Assembly (NCBI GenBank): GCA_033065855.1
Contig: JAVXUO010001128.1
Coordinates: 62,001 to 126,000, forward strand
Source of the DNA: Escallonia rubra
Lineage: Eukaryota > Streptophyta > Magnoliopsida > Escalloniales > Escalloniaceae
Length of the DNA: 64,000 bases
Reading direction: 5' to 3'
Positions 54,764-64,000 of the stretch are shown here, in pieces (within the stretch, counting starts at the first letter, position 1; every line of letters starts with the position of its first letter). Made by a program: the position numbers and the translations under genes. The notes below the pieces were generated by a model. The model was not told the DNA's origin and did not search any database. It saw only the letters and a list, made by a program, of their open reading frames with translations.

Positions 54764-55290
54764 CACATAAAATAAACTATGTAAATCGGTACGAAGGGCA
54801 TCACGCCGACTCCATCAGCATCATTTCTCATCATTCTTTCGATTCCTTCTGGTGGTTGATCTAAAAATTTGTATCTTTCCTTTTGATTTGCTCCCATGTT
54901 AGCTAAGAAATTAGCGCATGAATTTCCTTCTCTTAGCACATGTGTAAAAGTTGTGTCCATAATGTTTATTAGGAATCTGCAGTCCAGTATCATGTTTACT
55001 AATGGGTGCATCGGGTTCATCTCTCTTGTCATCAGCTCCTTTGCTCTTTCAGAGTCTATTTCTAAAGTTGTCTATTTCAGACCTTTCTCTCTAATCCATT
55101 TCAGCCCATTGATGGTTCCATAAAGCTCTGTCTCCTGGACATTGTCCCAGGGGATGTAGCCTATGAATTCTCCCTGCCATTCTCCTTTGTTGTTTTTTTA
55201 TAATGCCTCCAAAGCCACTTTCATCTTCTTTTCTTAACACTGCCATCTGTGTTCATCTTCATCTTTCCTGCAGGTGGGAAACGCAAAACT
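54764..55290 (-). pseudogene. RNase H-like (RVT_3) domain fragment
   Basis: Minus strand from about 55,290: FPPAGKMKMNTDGSV (the usual PP-G-KLNTDGS opening with catalytic Asp), then after frameshifts ETELYGTINGLKWIREKGL, a stop, TTLEIDSERAKELMTREM, HPLVNMILDCRFLI, FTHVLREGNSCANFLANMGA and a PPEGIERMMRNDADGVG tail. This is the plant RNase H-like domain found at the end of LINE polyproteins and in many dispersed host genes. It lacks the rest of a LINE and is broken by frameshift and stop. Its upstream edge abuts gypsy LTR sequence. Confidence 0.8.
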
Positions 55291-55803
55291 GCGTTGGTTT
55301 GTTATTTTTAAATTCTCCATAAAGTTCTACATTGACAACATCAATTAATCCTCTTACGACCTAAAAAAATTTGAAATTTTCTCACATCGTAGATTTCATA
55401 AAAATAATTAGGGTTTTTTTTTTGGGCACTTCATCAGATTCTACCCTGAATGATTTTTAAAGTCTCCATAAAGTTCTACATTAACAACATCAATTAACCC
55501 TCTTCCGACCTCGAAAAATTTTGAAATTATCCCACATTGTAGATTTCACAAAAATAATTAGGGTCTTTTTTTTTGGGCACTTCATCAGATTCTACCCCGA
55601 ATGATTTTTAAAATCCTACAACAGACTGCCTAAACCCTAGTCTCCCTTTAGTGACATTACAGCTATTGTTCACTATTAAAGCATTACCCACACTTAACAC
55701 TTCACCTTTTACATGCACTCTTCCTCTCACTGCCGAGCACCACACCCACACACTCACATAATTCTCCCCCATATATATATATATAGACACACACACACGC
55801 ACA

Positions 55804-55838
<35 letters not shown>

Positions 55839-56233
55839 CACATCACAACACAGCTACAACCCTCTATTGTTGATGCCCTCGTCCCTTTCCCTCTTCACCC
55901 GCTCTTAATCTCTTATGCATACAGCCCACCCCCCCCCCCCCCACACACACACCTCTTACACACCACCCCACCGCTTCCACCTATACCTTTTTTACCTCAT
56001 AACCCACCCCACCTTTGTAACAAGAAAACACATAAATCACATAGCAACACTGCTGCCGTAGCAACAATGTGCTTCCCCTATGCACTCACTACACTTAACA
56101 ACAAACACTTACACCTCTCACATTCCACCGCCTTGAGCAGCCCCCAGAGCTGCCCTCCCCCTCACTTTCATCCTCCCAAACACACAACACACGCCATGTA
56201 ATTAATTCAATTAAAAATCCTAATTAACATGGG

Positions 56234-56278
<45 letters not shown>

Positions 56279-56782
56279 CCTTTAGTTTTTTTCTTTAGAT
56301 TTTTCTCTCTTTCTTTCGTTCTTCGTTCTTTCTCTCTTTTCTTCCTCTGTCTTTCCCCTTGGCCTTGGCCGAGATTTTCTTTTTTTTCCCTTTTCTTTTT
56401 CTTTTCATCTTTTTCTTTTCATCTTTTTCCTTTTTTTTCCTCATTCTTCCCTTTTTTTATACGATAGATTAATGAGTCACCTCTACTTAAGTAGGAGATG
56501 CCCACTTCTCATTAATTCCCCCTCCCCCTCACGACACCTCTTAGTTCCACTCATCAATTATTTTGTAAAATTGTACTTTAACCCCCCCTCAACTTCTCAT
56601 AATTCCACTTTGACCCCATAACTTTCATAAAATTTCATTTTGGCCCCAAAGTCAAAGTAGCCCCTTATTTAAATTCTAATGCATGGTTATCGATAAAATA
56701 ATGCTATCGATAAAAATAAATAATGTCCTAAATTTAATATAATTCAAGGTTAGATTCATTTAAGGGATTTCAGGGTATTACA
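55291..56782 (-). mobile_element. Gypsy LTR, minus orientation, truncated
   Basis: Starts TGTAATACCCTG at 56,782 (minus), next to a PPT, and runs down to 55,291, where the RNase-H fragment begins. Collinear with 58,194 onward (GTGGGATCAAAGTGCAATTA-type and ATGTTAATTAGGATTTTTAA blocks). It contains a 150-bp tandem duplication (55,310-55,609) and CA/GA microsatellites at about 55,790-55,836 and 56,233-56,275. Confidence 0.85.
55310..55609. repeat. 150-bp tandem duplication within the LTR
   Basis: Two head-to-tail copies, both containing CATAAAGTTCTACATT, AACATCAATTAA and GGGCACTTCATCAGATTCTA. Confidence 0.9.
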
Positions 56783-57420
56783 TCCCCACTTTCTCCTAAT
56801 AAAATTTCGCCTTTGAAATAGGGACAAACTTACCCCGTAAACAAATGTAGATATTTTTTCGCATGAATGCCTCGAATTCCCAAGTAACTTCCTCTACCAC
56901 ATGATTTTTTTCATATGATTTTGACCACTGGTAAATGTAACACCTGCTCTTTTCTACTAACCACCTCTACCGGTACATCTAGATACGATAGATTATCTTG
57001 AATTTCCTCCGGTTCCAACTGGATTACATGCGTAGGGTCACAAACACACTTCCTAAGCATTAAAACGTGAAACACGTTATGCAATTGGCTCAATTCTAGT
57101 GGTAGATCGAGCCTGTATACTGCCGTCTCAATCCTAGACATGATTTTAAACGGTCTGATGAACCTCAGACTTATCTATCCCTGCTTTCCGAATCGCATGA
57201 TTCCCTTCCACGGTGACACTTTCAAAAATACTAAGTCGCCTATCTCAAACTCTAAAATCCTACGCCTCTTATCTGTATAGATAGTCCTCGGATTTTGCAT
57301 GGTACGAATTATCTCGCAGATCACCTTCACCTTATCTTCTATTTCTTTGCACAGTTCTGTGCGAAACAGTCTTCGTTCTCTAATTATTACCCAACAAATG
57401 GCGTGCAACATCTTCAACCA
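56783..57420 (-). pseudogene. Gypsy integrase C-terminal fragment and PPT, minus copy
   Basis: Minus strand: RTELCKEIEDKVKVICEIIR, RRRILEFEIGDLVFLKVSPW KG, then MSRIETAVYRLDLPLELSQL and FHVLMLRK, the C-terminal part of Ty3/gypsy integrase near the end of pol. It ends at the PPT AGGAGAAAGTGGGGA (56,783-56,797) joined to the LTR start at 56,782. The core integrase, RT and gag are missing. Confidence 0.85.
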
Positions 57421-57439
57421 TACAACGCTTCATAAGGAG

Positions 57440-58193
57440 CCATTTCAATACTCTCTTGGCGGAGCATGGGATGAGCAGTTGTTTTCAATCAAATTCTCCT
57501 ACAATAATAGTTACCAAGCAAGCATTAAAATGGCTCCTTTTGAAGCCTTGTACGGTCCAAGATGTCGCAAGCCTATTTGTTGGGATATGTTGGGGGAACG
57601 AAGACTGTCACGCACGAAGCTGTGCAAGGGAATATAAGACAAGGTGAAGGTGATCCGAGAGAGAATTCGTACTGTGCGAAATCGACAAAAAGCTATGCGA
57701 ATAAAAGGTGTAGGATGTTAGTGTTCGACGTACCTAGTATCTTAAAAAGTCTCAACTTGGAAAGGACTCATGTGATTCAAGGAGCAGGGATAGATAAGTC
57801 TGAGGTTCATCAGACCGTTTAAAATCATGTCTAGGATTGAGACGGCAGTATACAGGCTCGATCTACCACTAGAATTGAGCCAATTGCATAACGTGTTTCA
57901 CGTTTTAATGTTCAGGAGGTATGTTCTCGACCCTACGCATGTCATCCAATAGGAACATGTGAAAATTCGGGATAATCTCTCGTATCAGGAGGTACCGGTA
58001 GAGGTGGTTGATAGAAAAGAACAGGTGTTACGTTACAAAGTAATACATGTGGTCAAAGTTATCTGGAGAAACTATGCGGTAGAGGAAGCTACTTGGGAGC
58101 CCGAGGCATTAATGTGATAGAATTATTCGCATTTGTTTACAGGATAAGGTTTCTCACTATTTCGAGGACAAAATTTTATCTAAGGGGAGAGGA
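57440..58193 (+). pseudogene. Gypsy integrase C-terminal fragment and PPT, plus copy
   Basis: WDEQLFSIKFSYNNSYQASI, KMAPFEALYGPRCRKPICWD, then a stop, KVKVIRERIRTVRNRQKA and frameshifts, RFIRPFKIMSRIETAVYRLD, NVFHVLMFRRYVLDPTHVIQ (then a stop), EVPVEVVDRKEQVLRYKVI and EEATWEPEALM. These are integrase core-end and C-terminal motifs of a Ty3/gypsy pol. FEDKIL-like TTTCGAGGACAAAATTTTAT precedes the PPT AAGGGGAGAGGA (58,182-58,193). It faces the minus copy head to head, so the two form an inverted pair around 57,420. Confidence 0.88.
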
Positions 58194-59017
58194 TGTAATA
58201 CCCTGAAATAAGTTAATTTAATCTAACCGCGAATTAGATTAATGGATGGTGTTATTTCTTTTATAGCAGTATTTTGTTGTTAATTGAGTATTATAATTTA
58301 AATGAGGAGCTAGTTTGGCTTTGGGGCAAAAATGCAAATTTATGAAAGTTGTGGGATCAAAGTGCAATTATAAAAAGTTGAGGGGGTTAAAGTGAAATTT
58401 TAAAAAATAATTGATGAGTGGCACTATGAGGTGTCGCCAGGAAAAGACGAAAATTATAAGAAGTGAGTATCTTTTACTTAAGTGGAGGTGACACATTAAT
58501 CTATAGAATAAAGAAAGAAAGGGGATTTATGTGGAATTGAAAGGGAAAAGATAAAAAAGAAAAGGAAAAGGAAAAAAAAGAAAAGAAAAGCAGAGCTCGG
58601 TCAAGGGGAGAAACAGAGGAAGAAAGAGGAAAAGAGAGAAAAAAGGGTATAGAAAGAAGAAAGGAAGAACAAATCTAAAAAAACGTAAGGGTAATCTATC
58701 TCTCTCCATGTTAATTAGGATTTTTAATTGAGTTAATCTTGTGATATTCATAGTGTGTGTATGAGGGACCAAAACCTGGGTGTGTGGGTTTGTGAATGGT
58801 GTGTGTGGGAGGATGAAAGGGAGGGGGACTTTAGCTATGGGGGCTACTAAATGGGTGGGGGTGTGAGAGGGGTGTGTGTGTGAGTGTTGTAGTATGATAT
58901 GTGTGTGTGTGTGTGTGTGTGTTGCAGTCTGGTGTGGGTGTGTGTGTGTGGGAGGGGGGGGGGCAGCAGGGGCTGTTATTGTGATGTGTCTATGTGTGTG
59001 AGGTGTGGTGTGGATTA

Positions 59018-59019
<2 letters not shown>

Positions 59020-59072
<53 letters not shown>
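59020..59072. repeat. (TA)n microsatellite
   Basis: About 50 bp of TA; with the TG runs at 58,875-58,960 it marks the left side of a foreign-looking insert. Confidence 0.9.
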
Positions 59073-59075
<3 letters not shown>

Positions 59076-59084
59076 TCTATTTGA

Positions 59085-59587
59085 TGCCTTCTTTCTTAAC
59101 TGACTTCCTTCTTTCAAGTTCTCCCTATGAATGGTCTACTGGTGCCTGGGTGTTAGGAATATCTTTTTGTTTTAGCAAGCACTTAGTTGTATTCGATGCG
59201 CCTGTTAAAGGCGTTGTTCCCGAACATGCCTATACCTTTAGCACTAGGCTAGAAACCGATGCCTTTCTACTTTGCATTCCTCGTCATACAACACATAAGT
59301 CTGACTTCCACCTCAAATACAGCTTCTTATTGACAAATTGCAATCGGAGTTTGCCATGACTGATCATAGTTTTCGAAATAAGATCGAGAAAAGAAGCCAA
59401 GACCCTTCTACCGAATTACCCTAAGAAGGATAAACATCGATGATAGGTTTCCGCCCCTACTTATCTTCACCCTTACTCTTTCATTTTTGAGTGGGAGTGA
59501 AGCAGTAGCCTTACTTAACTGTAAGCTCAATAAGGACTACTGCTTCCTCAGCTGGATAAATTCACTTATTTCACACAATTCTTCTGG

Positions 59588-59588
<1 letters not shown>
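59085..59588. other. Insert of unlike composition, possible organellar (mitochondrial) DNA
   Basis: Balanced-composition sequence without repeat character, absent from the homologous LTR at 55,291-56,782 and framed by (TA)n and (CA)n (59,590-59,627). Phrases such as GAAGCAGTAGCCTTACTTAA and CTACCGAATTACCCTAAGAA have the look of plant mitochondrial intergenic DNA, which is an impression and not a match. The open frame 59,072-59,359 has no recognisable domain. Confidence 0.35.
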
Positions 59589-59630
<42 letters not shown>

Positions 59631-60547
59631 TGTGTGTGGGTTTAGGGGACGAATGCTGTGAGTGCAGGGGTGTGATGCTCGGCAGTGAGAATAAGAGAAA
59701 GATGTGTGTGCGCAAAAGGTGAAGTGTTGTGTATGCCTAACGCTGTAACAGTGAGCAATAGATGTAAATGTCGCTAAAGGGGCGGCTAGGGTTTAGGTAG
59801 TCCGTTATACGATTTGAAAAAATCATTTAGGGTAAAATATGATAAAATGCAAAAAAGATACCATAGTTATTTTTATAGTATCTACTTTAGATTTTTTTCT
59901 TAGGTCGGGAAGGGGGTTAATGGACGCTGACTATAGAATTTTATGGTGTATTTAAAAATAGCATATTAATGCAGTATTGCGTAGAAATTTTATGAGGACC
60001 TTGAAATGGTGAGATGCTTCAGTTTCTAAAGTTTCATGGCATTTTAAAACTGTTTAGCAGAATTGGCTTCCGAGCGCTCCGTAAATTGTAGATTTGAGAT
60101 TTTTGAGCGAAAAATCTCTAGAGGGCTTTTTAGTTCTTAAAATGAATGTAGTATCTTAAAATGATGTTTTAAAGTTCTTTTAAGATTTTATTAGGGCGAT
60201 GGCCGCCAGCGGGTGTTTTGATAATTTTACCTATGCTAGGGGGTTATTCTGGTCTGCAAATGGATATAAAACATCTATGAAGTTGTTTTGAAGTGGCTTT
60301 GGGTGTTCGTTGTGGAATGGCCATGAGGGCTATATTGGTAATTAGCCATGTCAGCGTTAAATTTTTGGGAACGCGCGTAATTAAGCGTTCTAAGTAACGG
60401 GGAAAGAGGAATGTGTTAATACGCCTAAAACAAGGGAGTTTTATTGCTAATGTGTCAATAAGGCTAGGTTAAAAGTCTGACTGTCGAGTCGAGATAACTA
60501 GCCTGCGTAAAATGCTGTAAACAATTAATTGGGAAGGGGTAGAATAA

Positions 60548-60964
60548 GAGGCCGTTTGGGATTGATTCTTAAAAGTAGATTTTGATTAAATTAGAACCAG
60601 TTTTTAAAATCAGCTTTAATCCATTTTAACAAAAATAAATTAAAAGTTGTTGAATGTGTTTGGATAAGAAGTGATTAAAGTAGGTTTAGTGTGGCAAAAT
60701 TACCATATAATGTTATCAAGTTGAAAAGGAGCATTTAATGTCTGTTTATATGTAAGGATATTTTGGTAATTCTCTTGATCAAACCTGATTCTCCAAAACT
60801 GATTAAATCTTAATCCAAGAAAATGAGGATTATGGATTTAATCAGTTTTGAGCACATTAAAGCAGATTTACTCAGTTTACTTTTTTTTTGCCAAACACTT
60901 TAAACCTGATTTAATCTGGCTTTAATCAAGTTTGACTATTCTAGAATCAATCCCAAACACCCTC
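60548..60964. mobile_element. Tourist-like MITE with TAA TSD
   Basis: Ends GAGGCCGTTTGGGATTGATT and, inverted, GAGGGTGTTTGGGATTGATT; flanked by TAA at 60545-60547 and 60965-60967. 417 bp, no coding capacity. Same superfamily signature as 21807-22934 but a different family. Confidence 0.9.
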
Positions 60965-62178
60965 TAAAGTTTGTGCATATGTTTGAATGGTGTCTGACGA
61001 GCAAGGTCTTATTTGATTAGGTGAGCTCGCTCGTTGTAATCTGAAGTTGCATGTCACGCCAGTTAAAAGCCAGTTAGGTAAGGATAATGCGGTTCCTTAT
61101 ATGCTATGATTTGCTTCGTTTAGCATATCTGTCATTGACAATGATGTTACATAGAGATTGTTATATCCTTGATATGAGATGTCGGCGGTTGTTATATCGA
61201 CATTCTTCTTAGTTAGGAACGTTGTTGAAGACTTGTCGCTAAATTTCTCCTGAGTTCGTCCTGTTGGTGGTGTTATTTGAACTTCGGTTATGTTGAACAC
61301 CGGTTGGTCTTGTGACCGGTAATTCTTGCTCAGTTATTTTGTTGAAGATGTAAGGTGAAATAATTTTCCTTAGCTCGCCCCGTTGGTGGAACCTGTTGTT
61401 TACCAATAACGCGGTTAGGGATAAGCACTCTTTGTGAGTTCCCTTCTAATGATAACGTCTCTTTTAATTACTTAAGATTGAGATGAACATCTTGTATAAC
61501 GAGACATTGAACGAAAGGGATGGCTTGTGAAATATGGTCATTGGCAAAAAGCATGTTTGGCGCTCGAGTCGAGTTTGTTGTATTTGGTCAAGGTTAGTAT
61601 GTCGGGTCTGAGTCTGCATGCACTTGCTTTTATTCTGATGTTAACGACTTTAATTACTTGTATTTCGTTGTGTTTATCTTGGCTGTTATGTTGGGCCTTA
61701 AATTCGCTCAGTCTAACGAAAGAAAATATCGTTTGATCATTACGTTGATGCTGCATTATTTATTAAAATCCTGATTCTAATATCGTTAAGTTGATTATTA
61801 TTTCTCTGAGATTTTGAATCGATATTTCTTACGTCATCCTTACTAGGTGATTTGCGGTCATTCTTTATTTGTGTTGTTTCAGGTTGTAAGATTGAACTGG
61901 GTGAGGCGTCTAGGAAGGAGAAGGTAAGGTTGGCATAATTTGTATAAGGTGATGTAAGACTGTGTCAACCGTGTTTTGGTTCTAGATGTTTTATTTTAAG
62001 ACTTCTATTGTGTGCATGCTGAACTTTGTTATGAAATTGTAAGGATGCCCTTTTTGAGGTTTATGTATATAAAATTTATGCATCTAGAGTTTGCTCTATA
62101 GTCCAGTGGGGTTATGTTGTGTTTATGACCGACAACTCAGTTCTGGTGGCGTCATTTGGGCTGAGGGGTGTCGCAAGT

Positions 62179-62190
62179 TGGTATCAGAGC
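62179..62190 (+). other. Primer-binding site, initiator tRNA-Met
   Basis: TGGTATCAGAGC, complementary to the 3' end of initiator tRNA-Met, three bases after the LTR end. Confidence 0.9.
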
Positions 62191-62309
62191 TTAGGCTTAT
62201 GATTCTGTAGACTTCAGGCAGAGTGTTAGATATTTAGGATGAAGTAAGATATGAAATTTATGCATTATATTATGTTGTAAGTTTGATTTGGTATTGTGTG
62301 CTTTTGCAG

Positions 62310-62575
62310 GGAGTTATGACAGGAACATGTGAGCGGTTAGAGAACAACGTGCTAGACGGAGTCGAGTAGGAACCCTCATTTGAGGTGTAGTTAATAAGCA
62401 CCCCGTGGAGGATCCTAGCGATGTAGAGGAGGATCCTTGGCCTATTGAAGAGAAGCCATAGCAGATGGATGTGATAGGGCCAGAGGAAGAAGATGAAACT
62501 GGACCCGAAATCCCAATAGAGTTTGTAGGGACCAATGCGGGGACTGAGTCAAGTACACAAGGTTGAAATTTTTTA
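62310..62575 (+). pseudogene. Gag start remnant after the PBS
   Basis: Frames pieced across stops give EDPSDVEEDPWPIEEKP and MDVIGPEEEDETGPEIPIEF, an acidic stretch like that near the start of many gypsy gag proteins. No capsid domain follows because another element begins near 62,600. Confidence 0.5.
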
Positions 62576-62599
62576 AAAACAGAGGTATGTCAAGGTAGC

Positions 62600-63360
62600 T
62601 AGGGAAAGAGACCAACTGGTATATTAGTTGGAAGAGTCGAAATCAAAGGGGCGTCCAACGATAACTGGTGCGTTGGTGTATCGCTCAGAACGATGGTCCT
62701 TAGAGCGTATGGGAACATCTTTTCTGGCGGAGTGGGCTTCATAATAGCTCTCCTCTGGCCTTTTGTGTCGAGGATTGCCACGCTCATCATCCGAGTGTTC
62801 ATCCTCAACTTGGATAAACTGCTGGTTGCGGTCTTCCTTACGGCGTAGTAGAGCCTTCATGTCCCTACGGGAACATGAGACGATTATGAACCAACTATCT
62901 CTGCGCGTTAGTGATATGATTTGCCTTGAGAGGCCTTGGAGGCTCTGCTAGGGCAGATGGTGGCTCAAACTGTTGTTCGATGGTCACCTGCAACCTTTCG
63001 ATAGATTTTTGCATTGTTTGGATAATGGCCAGCAAATCAGCTTGATTGCTCGTGGGCAACGACGTTGTAAAGATGGTGGAAATTGTGGTTACTCCAGCGG
63101 TGGGAGGTTCGAAAGGGCCGATGAGCTGGATTGGAGTTGAAGAGACGTGATTCATTGGTAAAGGCGTCGGTGTTGCCGTGACCGTTGGAGTGTCATCGAC
63201 TCTTTTGCCGCAATTAAGTGGTGGCTGTGGGTGGTGCCACCGCGAGCCAAGTCGCGGAGTAAAGTTGACGACGAACTTGACGCGATTGCACCATCTTGGT
63301 TTGCCTGATTCATCGCATGCGAATTGAGATTTTGAGCCGTGGGATCTATCTCACACGACT
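62600..63360 (-). pseudogene. Gag N-terminal region of a second gypsy element, frameshifted
   Basis: Minus strand: MNHVSSTPIQLIGPFEPPTA, QADLLAIIQTMQKSIERLQV (coiled-coil-like), then after a shift RRKEDRNQQFIQVEDEHSDD and APVIVGRPFDFDSSN. It lies directly behind a PBS and LTR on the same strand, so it is the gag leader and N-terminus. No capsid or zinc knuckle is reached before the sequence changes near 62,600. Confidence 0.55.
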
Positions 63361-63381
63361 ATGGTCCCATGGATGGCGCCA
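63361..63381 (-). other. Primer-binding site of the minus-strand gypsy element
   Basis: Minus strand TGGCGCCATCCATGGGACC, a variant of the TGGCGCCGTCTGTGGG site common in Tat-type plant gypsy elements. Confidence 0.65.
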
Positions 63382-63387
63382 AAATAT

Positions 63388-64000
63388 TGTGGATAAAATC
63401 CGGGACAATCCTTGATTGGCTCGTGAATAGACTTGCGCAGCACAAACAACACTAATGACTCGCCGGAATTGTTTATGACGGAGGATCTCTGATGCTAAAG
63501 TCAGAAAGTGCTTTAAAGAGAATCTGAAAGTGATCTTGGATTGTTCAACTTACCTCTTTCCATTCCCGGACTTTCTTTATATAGGGCTCCCATTAATGGG
63601 TTAGTTATCTCCCCTTAATGGGGGGTTACCCAAATGAGTGGAAGGTTACTACCATTTAGTGGGCAGTTAATATAATTTAGTGGGCGGTTACTAGCCATAA
63701 TGAGAAAGTGGGATAGTGCAAGTGTGGATAATGCTACTTCCCACTTCTCCACGATTTAGTGGGCAGTTTTTGATGTTCCCTGGTGGTCACACGTGTCATT
63801 ATCCCATTGGTGGTACTTTCGACCAATATGAGAATCACAGGTGACAGTATAGCCTAACAATAACGAGTCAATTTGGTTCTATTGGAAGAGTAGTTGAGTC
63901 AATAGGAAGTTGGGATTCAAGTTTACTCAGAATTTGGCAAGTTCGAGTGGCAGAATAGTCTTTTAGCATATGTCTCCTAAACGTACAAATAATTAACTTG
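63388..64000 (-). mobile_element. 5' LTR of a Tat-like gypsy element, cut by the window edge
   Basis: On the minus strand the LTR ends GATTTTATCCACA before the PBS. A TATA box CTATATAAAG lies at 63575-63584, with the presumed transcription start shortly downstream. Repeated (G)CCCACTAAAT words lie upstream (about 63,655-63,765). The LTR start is outside the window. Confidence 0.7.

Larger units (their letters stand above)
58194..62175 (+). mobile_element. Long gypsy LTR, bounded by PPT on the left and PBS on the right
   Basis: Starts TGTAATACCCTG just after the PPT and ends GGGGTGTCGCA three bases before TGGTATCAGAGC. 3982 bp, including a MITE (60548-60964) and an insert framed by TA and CA microsatellites (about 59,020-59,627). 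It acts as 3' LTR to the integrase fragment on its left and as 5' LTR to the gag remnant on its right, so two retroelements share it. Confidence 0.85.

Noticed and set aside
58527-59117. 196-codon minus-strand frame
   Set aside because: It translates GA, CA and TA microsatellites of the LTR; homologous LTR copies do not keep it.
59072-59359. 95-codon frame as a gene
   Set aside because: No recognisable domain, the start lies in TA repeat, and the region is better explained as an insert in an LTR.

Overview
This is nuclear DNA of a flowering plant, probably a eudicot. The evidence is an intronless PLS-type pentatricopeptide gene that recalls Arabidopsis At1g71490, an LRR-VIII-2 receptor-kinase relic with its 72-nt exon modules, a nuclear tRNA-Arg, and a typical plant load of Mutator-like, hAT, PIF/Harbinger and Ty3/gypsy elements. 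I cannot name the species.

Layout. Positions 1-15,000 hold AT-rich spacer cut by DNA transposons: a MULE end at the left edge; a 1.55-kb long-TIR element (1699-3249); a hAT MITE (5091-5671, perfect 8-bp TSD); a PIF/Harbinger-like element (6197-13020) containing a 5.7-kb MULE (6319-12002) with a decayed transposase and an intact GRF zinc-finger gene; and a 1.26-kb MULE (13069-14323) with a perfect 9-bp TSD. Positions 15,121-17,310 carry the only clearly functional-looking host protein gene, a 729-aa PPR protein. Downstream on the same strand lies a row of leucine-rich-repeat exons (about 17,550-20,320), the remains of a receptor-kinase ectodomain. Two MITEs with trinucleotide or GC-rich cores follow (about 21,265-22,934), then tRNA-Arg(CCG) at 23,593-23,665 on the minus strand.

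From about 24.6 kb to the right edge the window is a transposon graveyard built on one family of Ty3/gypsy LTRs, present in both orientations, in nested palindromes, and as LTR/short-internal/LTR tandems. An apparently intact autonomous hAT element (28,563-32,293, 758-aa transposase, perfect 8-bp TSD) sits in one of these LTRs. At 42,466-54,655 there is a multi-layer nest. A small MULE contains two larger long-TIR elements side by side, one without recognisable transposase and one with FAR1-type transposase and plant-mobile-domain (PMD) pseudogenes. Each of these two carries a GC-rich solo LTR of the same family.

Most notable signal. The long-TIR elements at 1.7, 42.9 and 46.5 kb all carry arrays of one palindromic motif, CCGCTAC-N5-GTAGCGG. 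They differ mainly in the 5-nt spacer and share a terminal GAGAGCYGATCC motif. This suggests one transposon lineage with a repeated-hairpin TIR, in which the FAR1/PMD element is the once-autonomous member. The elements mostly parasitise one another here; there is no operon-like cooperation among the genes.
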